DNA of 64,000 bases from Merdimonas faecis (lineage in GTDB: Bacteria > Bacillota > Clostridia > Lachnospirales > Lachnospiraceae): positions 1 through 64,000 of the forward strand of contig NZ_MIEH01000005.1 in the NCBI RefSeq assembly GCF_001754075.1. Direction: 5' to 3'. The notes under the pieces were generated by a model that made no database searches, had not been told where the DNA came from, and saw only the letters and a program-made list of their open reading frames with translations. Of this stretch, positions 49,925-58,992 are shown piece after piece. A program made the translations under genes and the position numbers. Position 1 is the stretch's first letter; each line of letters begins with the position of its first letter.

Positions 49925-50368
49925 TCACTTCCCAATCTGTTTTACAAAAAATACGTTTTCTTTTCTTTCCTGAAACCCGTTTTTCCTGTAAAACTGATAG
50001 GCCGGCACCTGTTTCTCTGTAAGAAGCGTGATGTATACGGCTCCCTTTTCCGCCGCTTTCTCTTCGATGGATTTCATAAATCCAGACCCGATTCCTGCCT
50101 GCTGCATCTTAGGAAGGATTCCAAACTCGTCGATCCAGTATTCCGTCCCCTCATACCAGCTTTTCAGCCTGCCAAGCGCTATGCCGATCAGTACTTCGTC
50201 CTGATAAACGCCGAAGGATAAGGAATTTTCGTTTCCCATCAGTTCCCGGATGTACGTATGAAGCTTGTCATCCGTCCACACATCATTCCATGGCTCTACT
50301 GAAAAAATATCGATCATCAGCCTCTTGACTGATTCAATATCCGACATATTCAACTCTCTGATCTCCAT
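49925..50368 (-). CDS. GNAT N-acetyltransferase
   Basis: 147 residues. It opens with IRELNMSDIESVKRLMIDIF, has the acetyl-CoA motif LPKMQQAGIGSGFMKSIE, and ends with VPAYQFYRKNGFQE. A Trp-rich EPWNDVWTDDKL segment near residues 25-36 is seen in aminoglycoside- or other amine-acetylating relatives, but the substrate is unknown. It stands alone between a terminator and gltD on the same strand as gltD. Confidence 0.85.
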   Translation of the reverse strand: MEIRELNMSDIESVKRLMIDIFSVEPWNDVWTDDKLHTYIRELMGNENSLSFGVYQDEVLIGIALGRLKSWYEGTEYWIDEFGILPKMQQAGIGSGFMKSIEEKAAEKGAVYITLLTEKQVPAYQFYRKNGFQERKENVFFVKQIGK

Positions 50369-50411
50369 GGCCTTCTTCCCTTCTTTTTTCTTCTTCCTTT
50401 ATAATAAAACA

Positions 50412-51893
50412 TCAGGATAGATTTGTATACCCCATCAGAGATTCGTCCACCGCCTTTGCGACCTCTCTTCCCTCATGGATGGCCCACACCACCAGAGACT
50501 GTCCTCTTCGCATGTCTCCCGCAGTAAATACCTTTTGCACAGAAGTCTCATATTCTTTATCTGCCACGGTTCCGCGAGGCGTCTTTTCTACGCCAAAAGC
50601 GTCCATAACGTAATCCTGGGCTCCGGTAAAGCCTGCCGCAATCAGCACGAGATCCGCCGGAATGATCTTTTCACTGCCAGGCACCTGACTCATGTCCATG
50701 CGTCCGGTCTTTTCATTTTTCTGAAATTCCAGTCCCACCGTTTTGATCTTGCAAATCTCTCCCTTGCTGCCTGGAATGAATTCCTCCACGGTAGTCTGGT
50801 AAATTCTTGGATCCTTCCCAAAGACTTCTATGGATTCCTCCTGACCATAGTCTGTCTTCAGGACTCTTGGCCACTCCGGCCATGGATTGGACGCGGTACG
50901 TTCTTCTGCCGGTTTTGGCATCATCTCCAGCTGTGTGACAGACTTTGCACCCAGACGGATCACGGTGCCCACGCAGTCGTTTCCCGTATCTCCGCCGCCG
51001 ATGACCACTACGTCTTTTCCCTTTGCCAGGGAATATGGTATCTCTTTAAAATCAGAGTCCAGAAGCCTTTTTGTCACTTCCGACAGGAAGTCTACCGCAA
51101 AGCGGATTCCCTTTGCTTCTCTTCCCGGCGCCTTGATATCTCTTGCCTGTGACGCTCCGCAGGCAAGAACCACCCGGTCATATTCCTTCAGGATCTGGGC
51201 GGCTTTCTTATCCTTTCCCACGTCCACTCCCGTGACAAAGGTAATCCCCTCCTCCTCCATCAGCTTCCTTCTTCTTTCAATCACTGATTTATCCAGCTTC
51301 ATGTTGGGAATCCCGTACATGAGAAGACCTCCGATCCGGTCTTTCCGCTCGAATACCGTCACCTCATGCCCCCGGCGGTTGAGCTGGAGGGCTGCCGCCA
51401 GTCCTGACGGTCCGCTCCCTACGACCGCCACCCGATAACCGGTACGGACTTTTGGCGGTCCTACCCGCACCAGATCGTGTGCAAAGGCATACTCAATGAT
51501 CGTTCTCTCATTTTCTTTTGTAGAAACCGGCTCTGTATTGACATTGCAGGTACAGGCAGCTTCACAGAGTGCCGGGCATACCCTGGAGGTAAATTCCGGG
51601 AAGCAGTTTGTCTGCTGCAGACGCTGATACGCACCTTCCAGATTCTCCCGATAAACCAGATCATTAAACTCCGGCACCAGATTGTGTAAGGGGCAGCCGG
51701 AGGCCATGCCGCCAAGCATGGCTCCGAACTGACAAAACGGAATACCGCACTCCATACACCTTGCACCCTGAAGCTTCTGCTCCCCGAGCGGAAGAAGCTC
51801 ATGAAATTCTTTAAAATCGCCGATCCGCTCTTTCGGTGGTCTGCACGGCCCCGTTTTTCGCATATATTCTAAAAATCCTGTCGCTTTTCCCAT
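50412..51893 (-). CDS. gltD: Glutamate synthase small (beta) subunit
   Basis: 493 residues. GltD passes electrons from NADPH through FAD and iron-sulphur clusters to GltB. N-terminal Cys-rich cluster region (CMECGIPFCQFGAM, then CPLHNLVPE and CPALCEAACTC), FAD motif VVGSGPSGLAAALQLNRRG, and NADPH motif VVIGGGDTGNDCVG. It ends with the conserved GQSLVVWAIHEGREVAKAVD block. Start at 51893 lies 4 nt after the gltB stop; AGGAGG sits inside gltB. Together they form one operon. Confidence 0.95.
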   Translation of the reverse strand: MGKATGFLEYMRKTGPCRPPKERIGDFKEFHELLPLGEQKLQGARCMECGIPFCQFGAMLGGMASGCPLHNLVPEFNDLVYRENLEGAYQRLQQTNCFPEFTSRVCPALCEAACTCNVNTEPVSTKENERTIIEYAFAHDLVRVGPPKVRTGYRVAVVGSGPSGLAAALQLNRRGHEVTVFERKDRIGGLLMYGIPNMKLDKSVIERRRKLMEEEGITFVTGVDVGKDKKAAQILKEYDRVVLACGASQARDIKAPGREAKGIRFAVDFLSEVTKRLLDSDFKEIPYSLAKGKDVVVIGGGDTGNDCVGTVIRLGAKSVTQLEMMPKPAEERTASNPWPEWPRVLKTDYGQEESIEVFGKDPRIYQTTVEEFIPGSKGEICKIKTVGLEFQKNEKTGRMDMSQVPGSEKIIPADLVLIAAGFTGAQDYVMDAFGVEKTPRGTVADKEYETSVQKVFTAGDMRRGQSLVVWAIHEGREVAKAVDESLMGYTNLS

Positions 51894-51897
51894 ATTT

Positions 51898-54800
51898 TTA
51901 TATCCCTCCTGTCCGTTTCTGTCCCGTACTTTCATAGAAAGCTTCTACCTGTGCCTCTTCAGGCTTCATCCCCAGCTCCTCATAATGCAGGCTTAAACTC
52001 AGGATCTTCTTATAATCGTTCGGGATGATTTTCTTAAACTTTGGAAGGTATTCTTCAAATGCCTCCAGAATCTTTTTCCCTTTCTGTGAACCTGTCTTTT
52101 CTACATGCTCGCTGATCAGGCGCTTCAGTTCTTCTTTATCTGCTTTTTGGTTTACATCCTCCATGGAAATCATCTCTTTATTGATGTTGCGGTACAGTGC
52201 ATTTTCTTCATCCAGCACATAGGCAAAGCCACCACTCATACCGGCCGCAAAGTTCTTTCCGGTCCGCCCAAGGATCACGGCTTTGCCTCCTGTCATATAT
52301 TCACACCCATGATCTCCTACTCCCTCCACGACTACCGTCGCGCCGGAGTTACGGACACAGAACCGTTCGCCTGCCACACCGTTTACAAAAGCACGGCCGG
52401 AGGTAGCTCCGTAAAACGCCACATTCCCAATGATCATATTTTCCTCCGCCGGATAGGTACTCTCTTTTGGCGGAGCAATGATCAGCTGGCCGCCGGACAG
52501 ACCTTTGCCGAAATAGTCATTGCTGTCTCCCCGAAGCTCGATGGTCAGTCCTTTGGGGATAAACGCCCCGAAGCTCTGCCCTCCTGTTCCGGTACAGTGA
52601 ATCTGATAAGTGTCATCCTCCATGCCTTCCGGGCAGCGTCTGGTAATCTCAGACCCAAACATGGTCCCGAAGGTCCGGTTAGTATTTTTGACATGTACAT
52701 TTACTTCTCCTGGCATCCCTTTTTTCAGTTTCTCGCCCAGCTCCTGCAAAAGAACTGTCTCATCCAGAGTCTTCTCCAGTTCAAAGTCATAAGTTCCCGG
52801 CACGTTATTTTCAGCAGAATAAGGATGATTCAGCACCGCGCTTAAATCAATCCGGGAAGCCCGCGGATTTGCCGTTACTTCTTTTTTCTTTAAAAATTCG
52901 CTTCTTCCCACCAGTTCATCGACCGTGCGCACACCTAAGCGGGCCATGTATTCCCGAAGCTCCTGAGCGATAAATTTCATAAAATTGATCACATACTCTG
53001 GCTTCCCTTTGAAACATTTCCGAAGTTTCGGGTTCTGGGTCGCCACTCCCATAGGGCAGGTATCCTTGTTGCAGACCCGCATCATCACGCATCCAAGCGC
53101 AACCAGGGGTGCCGTGGCAAACCCAAACTCTTCTGCTCCCAGCATGGCCGCAATGGCCACATCCCGTCCGCTCATCAGCTTGCCGTCTGTCTCCACCTTG
53201 ATCCTGCCGCGAAGCCCGTTCCGAAGAAGCGTCTGGTGCGTCTCTGCAAGTCCCAGCTCCCAGGGCAGGCCCGCATTGTGGATGGAGCTTCCGGGCGCTG
53301 CGCCGGTTCCGCCGTCATAACCGGATATCAGTACTACCTGTGCTCCGGCCTTTGCCACGCCGGAGGCGATGGTGCCGACTCCTGCCTCGGATACCAGCTT
53401 CACCGAGATTCTGGCATATTTGTTGGCATTCTTCAGATCATAGATCAGCTGTGCCAGATCCTCAATGGAGTAGATATCATGGTGAGGCGGCGGTGAGATC
53501 AGGCTGACGCCTGGTGTAGAATACCGGGTCTTTGCGATCCAGGGATATACCTTCTTCCCGGGCAGGTGTCCGCCTTCTCCCGGCTTTGCTCCCTGAGCCA
53601 TCTTGATCTGAATCTCATCCGCGCTGACCAGATATCTGCTGGTCACGCCAAAGCGCCCGCTTGCCACCTGCTTGATGGCCGAGCAGCGGTTTTCTTTTGT
53701 TCCCTTTGACTCCAGACGCTCCGGAGACTCGCCTCCCTCTCCGCTGTTGGACTTTCCATGGATGGCGTTCATAGCTAGAGCCAGCGTCTCATGGGCCTCC
53801 TGGGAAATGGAGCCGTAGGACATCGCACCCGTCTTAAATCTCTGTACAATGTTCTCCACACTTTCTACCTGATCGATGGGGATACCCTGTTCCGGATAAT
53901 CGAACTCCAGAAGACTCCTTAAATATCCGGTATCCTCCTGATCTACCAGCTCCGTATACTTTTTAAAGATCTCATAGTCCCCGTTCCATACCGCCTGCTG
54001 CAAAAGATGAATGGTCTGGGGGTTATACCGGTGGTGTTCTCCCTGGCTTCGGAAGCTGTGGCGGCCAAGACTCTTTAAGGTCAGATCTGTGCCAAGCCCC
54101 AGAGGGTCAAAGGCCGCACGGTGGAGCTTTTCCACATCTGCCTGGATATCCTCCATGGTCACGCCCCCCACACGGCTGACTGTGTTGGTAAAATACCGGT
54201 CGATGACTTCCTTTGAAATACCGATCGCCTCAAAGATCTGCGCCCCCTGGTAGGACTGGATCGTAGAAATACCCATCTTGGACGCAATCTTTACAATCCC
54301 GCTTAAGACAGCATGATCATAGTCCTGCACCGCCGCATAATAATCCTTTTTCAGAAGTCCCGTCTCGATCATCTCCCGGATCGTCTCATGCGCCAGATAC
54401 GGATTCACCGCACAGGCCCCATATCCCAGAAGCGTTGCAAAGTGATGCACCTCTCTTGGCTCCCCGGATTCCAGGATCAGAGATAAAGACGTACTCTTCC
54501 TGGTCCGCACCAGGTAATGGTGTACCGCTGATACAGCCAGAAGGGACGGCAAAGCTACATGCGTCTCATCTACGCCCCGGTCTGTCAGGATCACAATCGT
54601 AGCTCCGTCTTTATATGCCTTATCTACGTCTAAGAACAGGCGTTCCAGCGCTTTGTCAAACGGAGTGTTTTTGTAACAGATGATCGGCACCTCTTTCACG
54701 GAAAATCCCGGAACCTTCATGTTTTTAATCTTCAGAAGATCGGTATCTGATAAAATAGGATTTTTGACCTTGAGCACCTGACAGTTTTCTGGATATTCCT

Positions 54801-56433
54801 TCAAAAGATTGCCTTCTTTTCCGATGTAGACGCTGGTATTGGTAACGATCTCTTCTCTGGCAGCATCGATCGGCGGATTGGTAACCTGTGCAAACCGCTG
54901 CTTAAAATAATAAAACAGAGGCTGAAATTCTTTTGAAAGTGCAGCCAATGGGATGTCGATTCCCATGGATGTGATACCCTCCGAGCCATTCAGCGCCATG
55001 TTCAGGATCGTATCGTGATATTCCTCATAAGCATATCCAAAAGCTTTCCGAAGCCTTGCGCAGGTCTCTTCCGTATACTGCTCCACCATCTGATTCGGGA
55101 TTTTCAGATCACGAAGTTCGATCATATGCTGATCAAGCCACTCGCCGTAGGGCTTCTTTTTTGCATAGTATTCTTTTAGTTCTTCGTCTGTCTTAAGCCT
55201 GTGTCCAATCGTATCCGCCACCAGCAGCTTTCCCGGGTGGATCCTTCCTTTTTCTTTGATATCCTCTTCCCGGATCTCTTCTAATACTCCTGTCTCTGAT
55301 GACAGATAAAGACAATTGTCTCTGGTCAGATAATATCTGGACGGCCGAAGCCCGTTCCGGTCCAGTACTGCGCCCATCATGTCTCCGTCGGAGAACAGGA
55401 TAGAGGCCGGACCGTCCCATGGTTCCATCATCGTCGCATAATACTGATGGAAATCCTTCTCATCCTGGGAAATGGTATCATTATTCGCCCAGGGCTCCGG
55501 AATGGTCACCATCACAGCAAGCGGAAGATCCATGCCGTTCATCATCATAAATTCCAGTGCATTATCCAGCATGGCAGAATCAGACCCGCTCCTTTCCACT
55601 ACAGGAAGGATCTTGGAAAGCTTCCCTTCAAAATACCGGGACGCCATGTTTTCTTCCCTTGCCAGCATCCGGTCCACGTTTCCCTGGATGGTATTGATCT
55701 CACCATTGTGAACAATGAGGCGGTTCGGATGTGCGCGCTCCCAGCTTGGCTCTGTGTTGGTGCTGAATCTGGAATGGACCATGGCGATGGCTGACTGATA
55801 ATCTTTATTCTGCAGGTCTTTATAAAATGTCCGAAGCTGTCCCACCAGGAACATCCCTTTGTATACGATCGTCCTGCTTGACAGAGACACCACATAGGTA
55901 TCAGTGCTGCTCTGCTCAAATTCCCGGCGGACAATATAAAGCCTTCGGTCAAACGCAAGGCCGGTTTCTACTTCCTGCGGCTTTTCAATAAATGCCTGCC
56001 AGATATCAGGCATACATGCCTTGGCTTTGTTTCCCAGGACTTCCGGAACAGTCGGCACCTTTCTCCAGCCCAGAAATGTAAGGCCTTCTCCTTTTACAAT
56101 GGTTTCAAACATTTTTTTCGCTTCATTTTTCTTCAGCTCGCTCTGTGGGAAAAAGAACATTCCAACGCCATATTCCCGTTCCCCTCCGATCTCAATGCCG
56201 GCTTTTTTGCATGCTTTCTGAAAAAAAGAATGGGAAATCTGTAGCAGAATCCCCACACCGTCTCCTGTCTTTCCTTCCGCGTCCTTTCCTGCCCGGTGTT
56301 CCAGATTTTCCACAATCTGCAGCGCCTGGCTTACAACCTTGTGGCTTTTCTTCCCGTCAATATTAACTACCGCTCCGATTCCACAGTTATCATGCTCAAA
56401 CACCGGATCGTACAGTCCTTCTCTGCTGCCCAT
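51898..56433 (-). CDS. gltB: Glutamate synthase large (alpha) subunit
   Basis: 1511 residues, full length for bacterial GltB. It turns 2-oxoglutarate and glutamine into two glutamates. Class II amidotransferase domain with catalytic Cys17 after a short propeptide (HDNCGIGAV), the central domain, the FMN-binding synthase domain, 3Fe-4S cluster ligands in CVMMRVCNKDTCPMG, and the C-terminal GXGXG domain (about 1230-1430). The ribosome site GGGGTG lies before the ATG. The leader carries a strong terminator-like hairpin just after the promoter. Confidence 0.97.
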   Translation of the reverse strand: MGSREGLYDPVFEHDNCGIGAVVNIDGKKSHKVVSQALQIVENLEHRAGKDAEGKTGDGVGILLQISHSFFQKACKKAGIEIGGEREYGVGMFFFPQSELKKNEAKKMFETIVKGEGLTFLGWRKVPTVPEVLGNKAKACMPDIWQAFIEKPQEVETGLAFDRRLYIVRREFEQSSTDTYVVSLSSRTIVYKGMFLVGQLRTFYKDLQNKDYQSAIAMVHSRFSTNTEPSWERAHPNRLIVHNGEINTIQGNVDRMLAREENMASRYFEGKLSKILPVVERSGSDSAMLDNALEFMMMNGMDLPLAVMVTIPEPWANNDTISQDEKDFHQYYATMMEPWDGPASILFSDGDMMGAVLDRNGLRPSRYYLTRDNCLYLSSETGVLEEIREEDIKEKGRIHPGKLLVADTIGHRLKTDEELKEYYAKKKPYGEWLDQHMIELRDLKIPNQMVEQYTEETCARLRKAFGYAYEEYHDTILNMALNGSEGITSMGIDIPLAALSKEFQPLFYYFKQRFAQVTNPPIDAAREEIVTNTSVYIGKEGNLLKEYPENCQVLKVKNPILSDTDLLKIKNMKVPGFSVKEVPIICYKNTPFDKALERLFLDVDKAYKDGATIVILTDRGVDETHVALPSLLAVSAVHHYLVRTRKSTSLSLILESGEPREVHHFATLLGYGACAVNPYLAHETIREMIETGLLKKDYYAAVQDYDHAVLSGIVKIASKMGISTIQSYQGAQIFEAIGISKEVIDRYFTNTVSRVGGVTMEDIQADVEKLHRAAFDPLGLGTDLTLKSLGRHSFRSQGEHHRYNPQTIHLLQQAVWNGDYEIFKKYTELVDQEDTGYLRSLLEFDYPEQGIPIDQVESVENIVQRFKTGAMSYGSISQEAHETLALAMNAIHGKSNSGEGGESPERLESKGTKENRCSAIKQVASGRFGVTSRYLVSADEIQIKMAQGAKPGEGGHLPGKKVYPWIAKTRYSTPGVSLISPPPHHDIYSIEDLAQLIYDLKNANKYARISVKLVSEAGVGTIASGVAKAGAQVVLISGYDGGTGAAPGSSIHNAGLPWELGLAETHQTLLRNGLRGRIKVETDGKLMSGRDVAIAAMLGAEEFGFATAPLVALGCVMMRVCNKDTCPMGVATQNPKLRKCFKGKPEYVINFMKFIAQELREYMARLGVRTVDELVGRSEFLKKKEVTANPRASRIDLSAVLNHPYSAENNVPGTYDFELEKTLDETVLLQELGEKLKKGMPGEVNVHVKNTNRTFGTMFGSEITRRCPEGMEDDTYQIHCTGTGGQSFGAFIPKGLTIELRGDSNDYFGKGLSGGQLIIAPPKESTYPAEENMIIGNVAFYGATSGRAFVNGVAGERFCVRNSGATVVVEGVGDHGCEYMTGGKAVILGRTGKNFAAGMSGGFAYVLDEENALYRNINKEMISMEDVNQKADKEELKRLISEHVEKTGSQKGKKILEAFEEYLPKFKKIIPNDYKKILSLSLHYEELGMKPEEAQVEAFYESTGQKRTGGI

Positions 56434-56464
56434 ATGTGTTCACCCCTTTTTTCGGATTTTTTCT

Positions 56465-56535
56465 AAAAATAAAAAAGATGGCAAAGAAAGCCCACGCCAT
56501 TTCTGACGTATTCCGGGTGACTTCTTTGTCATCTT
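56465..56535 (-). promoter_or_regulatory. Structured gltBD leader with terminator-like hairpin (candidate attenuator)
   Basis: On the minus strand the transcript begins near AAGATG, which pairs with CATCTT 50 nt later; CAAAGAA pairs with TTCTTTG, CCC with GGG, and an inner ACGTC with GGCGT around loop AGAAAT. A TTTTTTATTTTT run follows. So a long hairpin plus T-run stands between the promoter and the gltB ribosome site. Confidence 0.7.
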
Positions 56536-56542
56536 AGGTACA

Positions 56543-56571
56543 TTTATACTCCATTTTTGAAAATTTGTAAA
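56543..56571 (-). promoter_or_regulatory. gltBD promoter
   Basis: On the minus strand TTTACA (56571-56566), 17-nt spacer, TATAAA (56548-56543). Confidence 0.6.
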
Positions 56572-56637
56572 TACTTTTTTACTTTTTGTCCGTTTACAGA
56601 TCTTCTTCTATTTGTGAAAATTTTTTCAAATTTTTGA

Positions 56638-56665
56638 TTGACATTTTCAAAATTTCGTGTATACT
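56638..56665 (+). promoter_or_regulatory. glnA promoter
   Basis: TTGACA (56638-56643), 16-nt spacer, TATACT (56660-56665). It is divergent from the gltBD promoter, with an AT-rich 66-bp gap between the two -35 boxes. Confidence 0.75.
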
Positions 56666-56670
56666 TCAAT

Positions 56671-56719
56671 GCATGAAGCAAGGGCGCTTTGGTGAATTCC
56701 AAAGTGCCTTTTTTCATGC
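56671..56719 (+). promoter_or_regulatory. Structured glnA leader hairpin (candidate RNA regulator)
   Basis: Right at the expected transcript start GCATGAA pairs with TTCATGC, and AGGGCGCTTTGG pairs with CCAAAGTGCCT around hexaloop TGAATT. Six T follow the inner stem, so the inner stem alone would look like a terminator. A second pair of exclusive stems (ATATCCG/CGGATAT or ATCCGG/CCGGAT) lies at about 56726-56765. Confidence 0.6.
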
Positions 56720-56789
56720 CCTGAATATCCGGAGCTGCTTTTTGCGGATATCTATTACCGGATTTTTGAAAAAGAAAGGAGCTGCTTTT

Positions 56790-58898
56790 ATGAATGATAC
56801 GAAACTGATACCGGAACTTTACGGAAGCCTTGTGTTTAATGACAAGGTCATGCGGGAGCGCCTGCCAAAGGACATCTACAAAGCTCTGCACAAAACGATC
56901 CAGAACGGTACCCATCTGGAGCTGGACGTGGCAAATGTTGTGGCAGCGGCCATGAAAGAGTGGGCGGTCGAGCATGGAGCTACTCATTTTACACACTGGT
57001 TCCAGCCCATGACCGGATTTACCGCCGAAAAGCATGACAGCTTTATCTCTCCTACCGGAGACGGACAGGTCATCATGGAATTTTCCGGCAAAGAGCTGAT
57101 CAAGGGTGAGCCTGATGCTTCAAGCTTCCCTTCCGGCGGACTCCGCGCCACCTTTGAGGCCAGAGGATATACGGCCTGGGATCCCACCTCCCCGGCATTC
57201 ATCAAAGACGGCTCTTTGTATATCCCTACTGCATTCTGCTCCTACAACGGTGAAGCACTGGACAAAAAGACGCCTTTGCTGCGCTCCATGGAAGCTTTAA
57301 ATACTTCTGCGGTAAAGCTTTTGCATCTCCTGGGCCGTGAGGATGTGCGGAAGGTGGACACGACCATTGGTTCGGAGCAGGAGTATTTTCTGATCGACAA
57401 GGACCTGTATAAAAAGCGAAAGGATCTTCTGTTCTGCGGACGCACGCTGATCGGTGCACCGGCGCCGAAGGGACAGGAAATGGAGGATCACTATTTTGGT
57501 GTCCTGAAGCCAAAGGTATCTGCCTACATGCATGATCTGGATGAAGAGCTGTGGAAGCTTGGCGTACCTGCCAAGACCAAGCACAATGAGGTTGCTCCTT
57601 CCCAGCATGAGCTGGCTCCGGTCTTTTCCACCGCCAACGTAGCGGCAGACCACAACCAGCTGACTATGGAAATCATGAAGAAGGTGGCCGACAAGCATCA
57701 TTTTGCCTGCCTGCTCCATGAAAAGCCTTTCGAGGGCATCAACGGAAGCGGCAAACACAATAACTGGTCCATGGTAACTGACGGCGGAGAAAATCTTCTG
57801 AATCCCGGAAAGACTCCTGCCGAGAACCAGCAGTTCCTGGTATTCCTCTTAGCTGTCATCAAGGCTGTGGACGAATATGCAGATCTGATGCGGGTATCCG
57901 TGGCAAGCGCCGGCAACGATCACCGGCTTGGCGGAAACGAGGCGCCTCCGGCTATCGTCTCTATTTTCCTCGGAGATGAGCTGACCGCCGTGCTTCGCTC
58001 TATTGAGGAGGGAACCGATTTTAAAAAGCAAAAGCAGACACTGATGGAGATCGGCGCTCATGTACTGCCTCATTTTGCAAAGGATACCACGGACCGGAAC
58101 CGTACATCTCCGTTTGCCTTTACCGGAAATAAGTTTGAGTTCCGTATGCCGGGAAGCTCCCTGTCTGTTGCCGAGCCCAATATTATCCTGAACACGGCAG
58201 TGGCCGAGGCTCTGGATCAGATATACGAAACCTTGAAAGACGTGCCGGAGAATGGGCTTGACGATGCTATCCAGGAACTTTTGAAAACTATGATCAAAAA
58301 TCATAAAAAGATCCTGTTTAATGGAAACGGTTACACCGATGAATGGGTAGAAGAGGCCGCCCGCCGCGGACTTTACAACCTGAAGTCCCTGCCGGACGCC
58401 GTTCCTCAGTTCATCGCTGACAAAAACGTAGAGCTGTTCACAAAACATCACATTTTCAGCAAGGATGAAATCTACTCCCGCTATGAGATCCTGCTGGAGA
58501 ATTATGCAAAAACTCTCCACATCGAGTCCCTGGCAATGCAGGACATGGTGAAAAAAGATTTCACCCCGGCACTGTTCGCCTACATAAACACTTTGACCGA
58601 AGAAGTGCTGCATAAAAAGGAGCTGCTGCCCGAGCTTCCGTTCTCCTACGAAAAAGATATCATCACCACGCTCAGCGCAGCCGCCGAACAAATCATGACC
58701 TCGCTGAAAGAGCTGGAAGAAAGCACCGCCTGCGCCGAAGGCAAGGAAGATGTGCTGGAAGCGGCAAGGTCCTACCACGACCAGGTGCTGGCCGCCATGG
58801 AATCCCTGCGCCTTGCCGTAGACCAGGCCGAGGCACTGATGCCAAGCGGCAGCCTGCCATATCCCACATATGACGAACTGCTGTTCTCGCTGCGGTAG
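56790..58898 (+). CDS. glnA: Glutamine synthetase type III
   Basis: 702 residues, the size of GSIII (GlnN) rather than the ~450 of type I. It makes glutamine from glutamate, ammonia and ATP. GSIII marks: an N-terminal domain with [17 protein letters not shown], the [12 protein letters not shown] metal-site block, [27 protein letters not shown], and [21 protein letters not shown]. Start at 56790 follows AAAGGAG; the frame upstream to 56586 covers the promoter and leader. It is divergent from gltBD, completing the GS-GOGAT route. Confidence 0.96.
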   Translation: MNDTKLIPELYGSLVFNDKVMRERLPKDIYKALHKTIQNGTHLELDVANVVAAAMKEWAVEHGATHFTHWFQPMTGFTAEKHDSFISPTGDGQVIMEFSGKELIKGEPDASSFPSGGLRATFEARGYTAWDPTSPAFIKDGSLYIPTAFCSYNGEALDKKTPLLRSMEALNTSAVKLLHLLGREDVRKVDTTIGSEQEYFLIDKDLYKKRKDLLFCGRTLIGAPAPKGQEMEDHYFGVLKPKVSAYMHDLDEELWKLGVPAKTKHNEVAPSQHELAPVFSTANVAADHNQLTMEIMKKVADKHHFACLLHEKPFEGINGSGKHNNWSMVTDGGENLLNPGKTPAENQQFLVFLLAVIKAVDEYADLMRVSVASAGNDHRLGGNEAPPAIVSIFLGDELTAVLRSIEEGTDFKKQKQTLMEIGAHVLPHFAKDTTDRNRTSPFAFTGNKFEFRMPGSSLSVAEPNIILNTAVAEALDQIYETLKDVPENGLDDAIQELLKTMIKNHKKILFNGNGYTDEWVEEAARRGLYNLKSLPDAVPQFIADKNVELFTKHHIFSKDEIYSRYEILLENYAKTLHIESLAMQDMVKKDFTPALFAYINTLTEEVLHKKELLPELPFSYEKDIITTLSAAAEQIMTSLKELEESTACAEGKEDVLEAARSYHDQVLAAMESLRLAVDQAEALMPSGSLPYPTYDELLFSLR

Positions 58899-58906
58899 CA
58901 AATGTA

Positions 58907-58953
58907 GCAAATGGGGACGTACACTTTTTGCAAAAGTGTACGTCCCCATTTGC
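58907..58953. repeat. 47-bp perfect palindromic repeat element, copy 2
   Basis: Two 22-base arms opening GCAAATGGGGACGTACACTT and closing with the exact reverse complement, around TGC. The outer 13 bases equal those of copy 1 at 46497-46544. Next to it (about 58954-58990) is a degenerate, related stretch (GGGTGTCCC.. and ..CCCCTGTCCCC). It fills the gap between convergent glnA and galT. Confidence 0.87.
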
Positions 58954-58992
58954 GTTTGCGGGTGTCCCTTTTTGGAAAACCCCCTGTCCCCT

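Noticed and set aside
56671-56719. ANTAR-type antitermination hairpin in the glnA leader
   Set aside because: The hexaloop TGAATT lacks the expected A at position 1 and G at position 4, and no second matching hairpin precedes it.
57849-58949. 366-codon minus-strand frame opposite glnA
   Set aside because: glnA is certain by many motifs; this frame is its complement.
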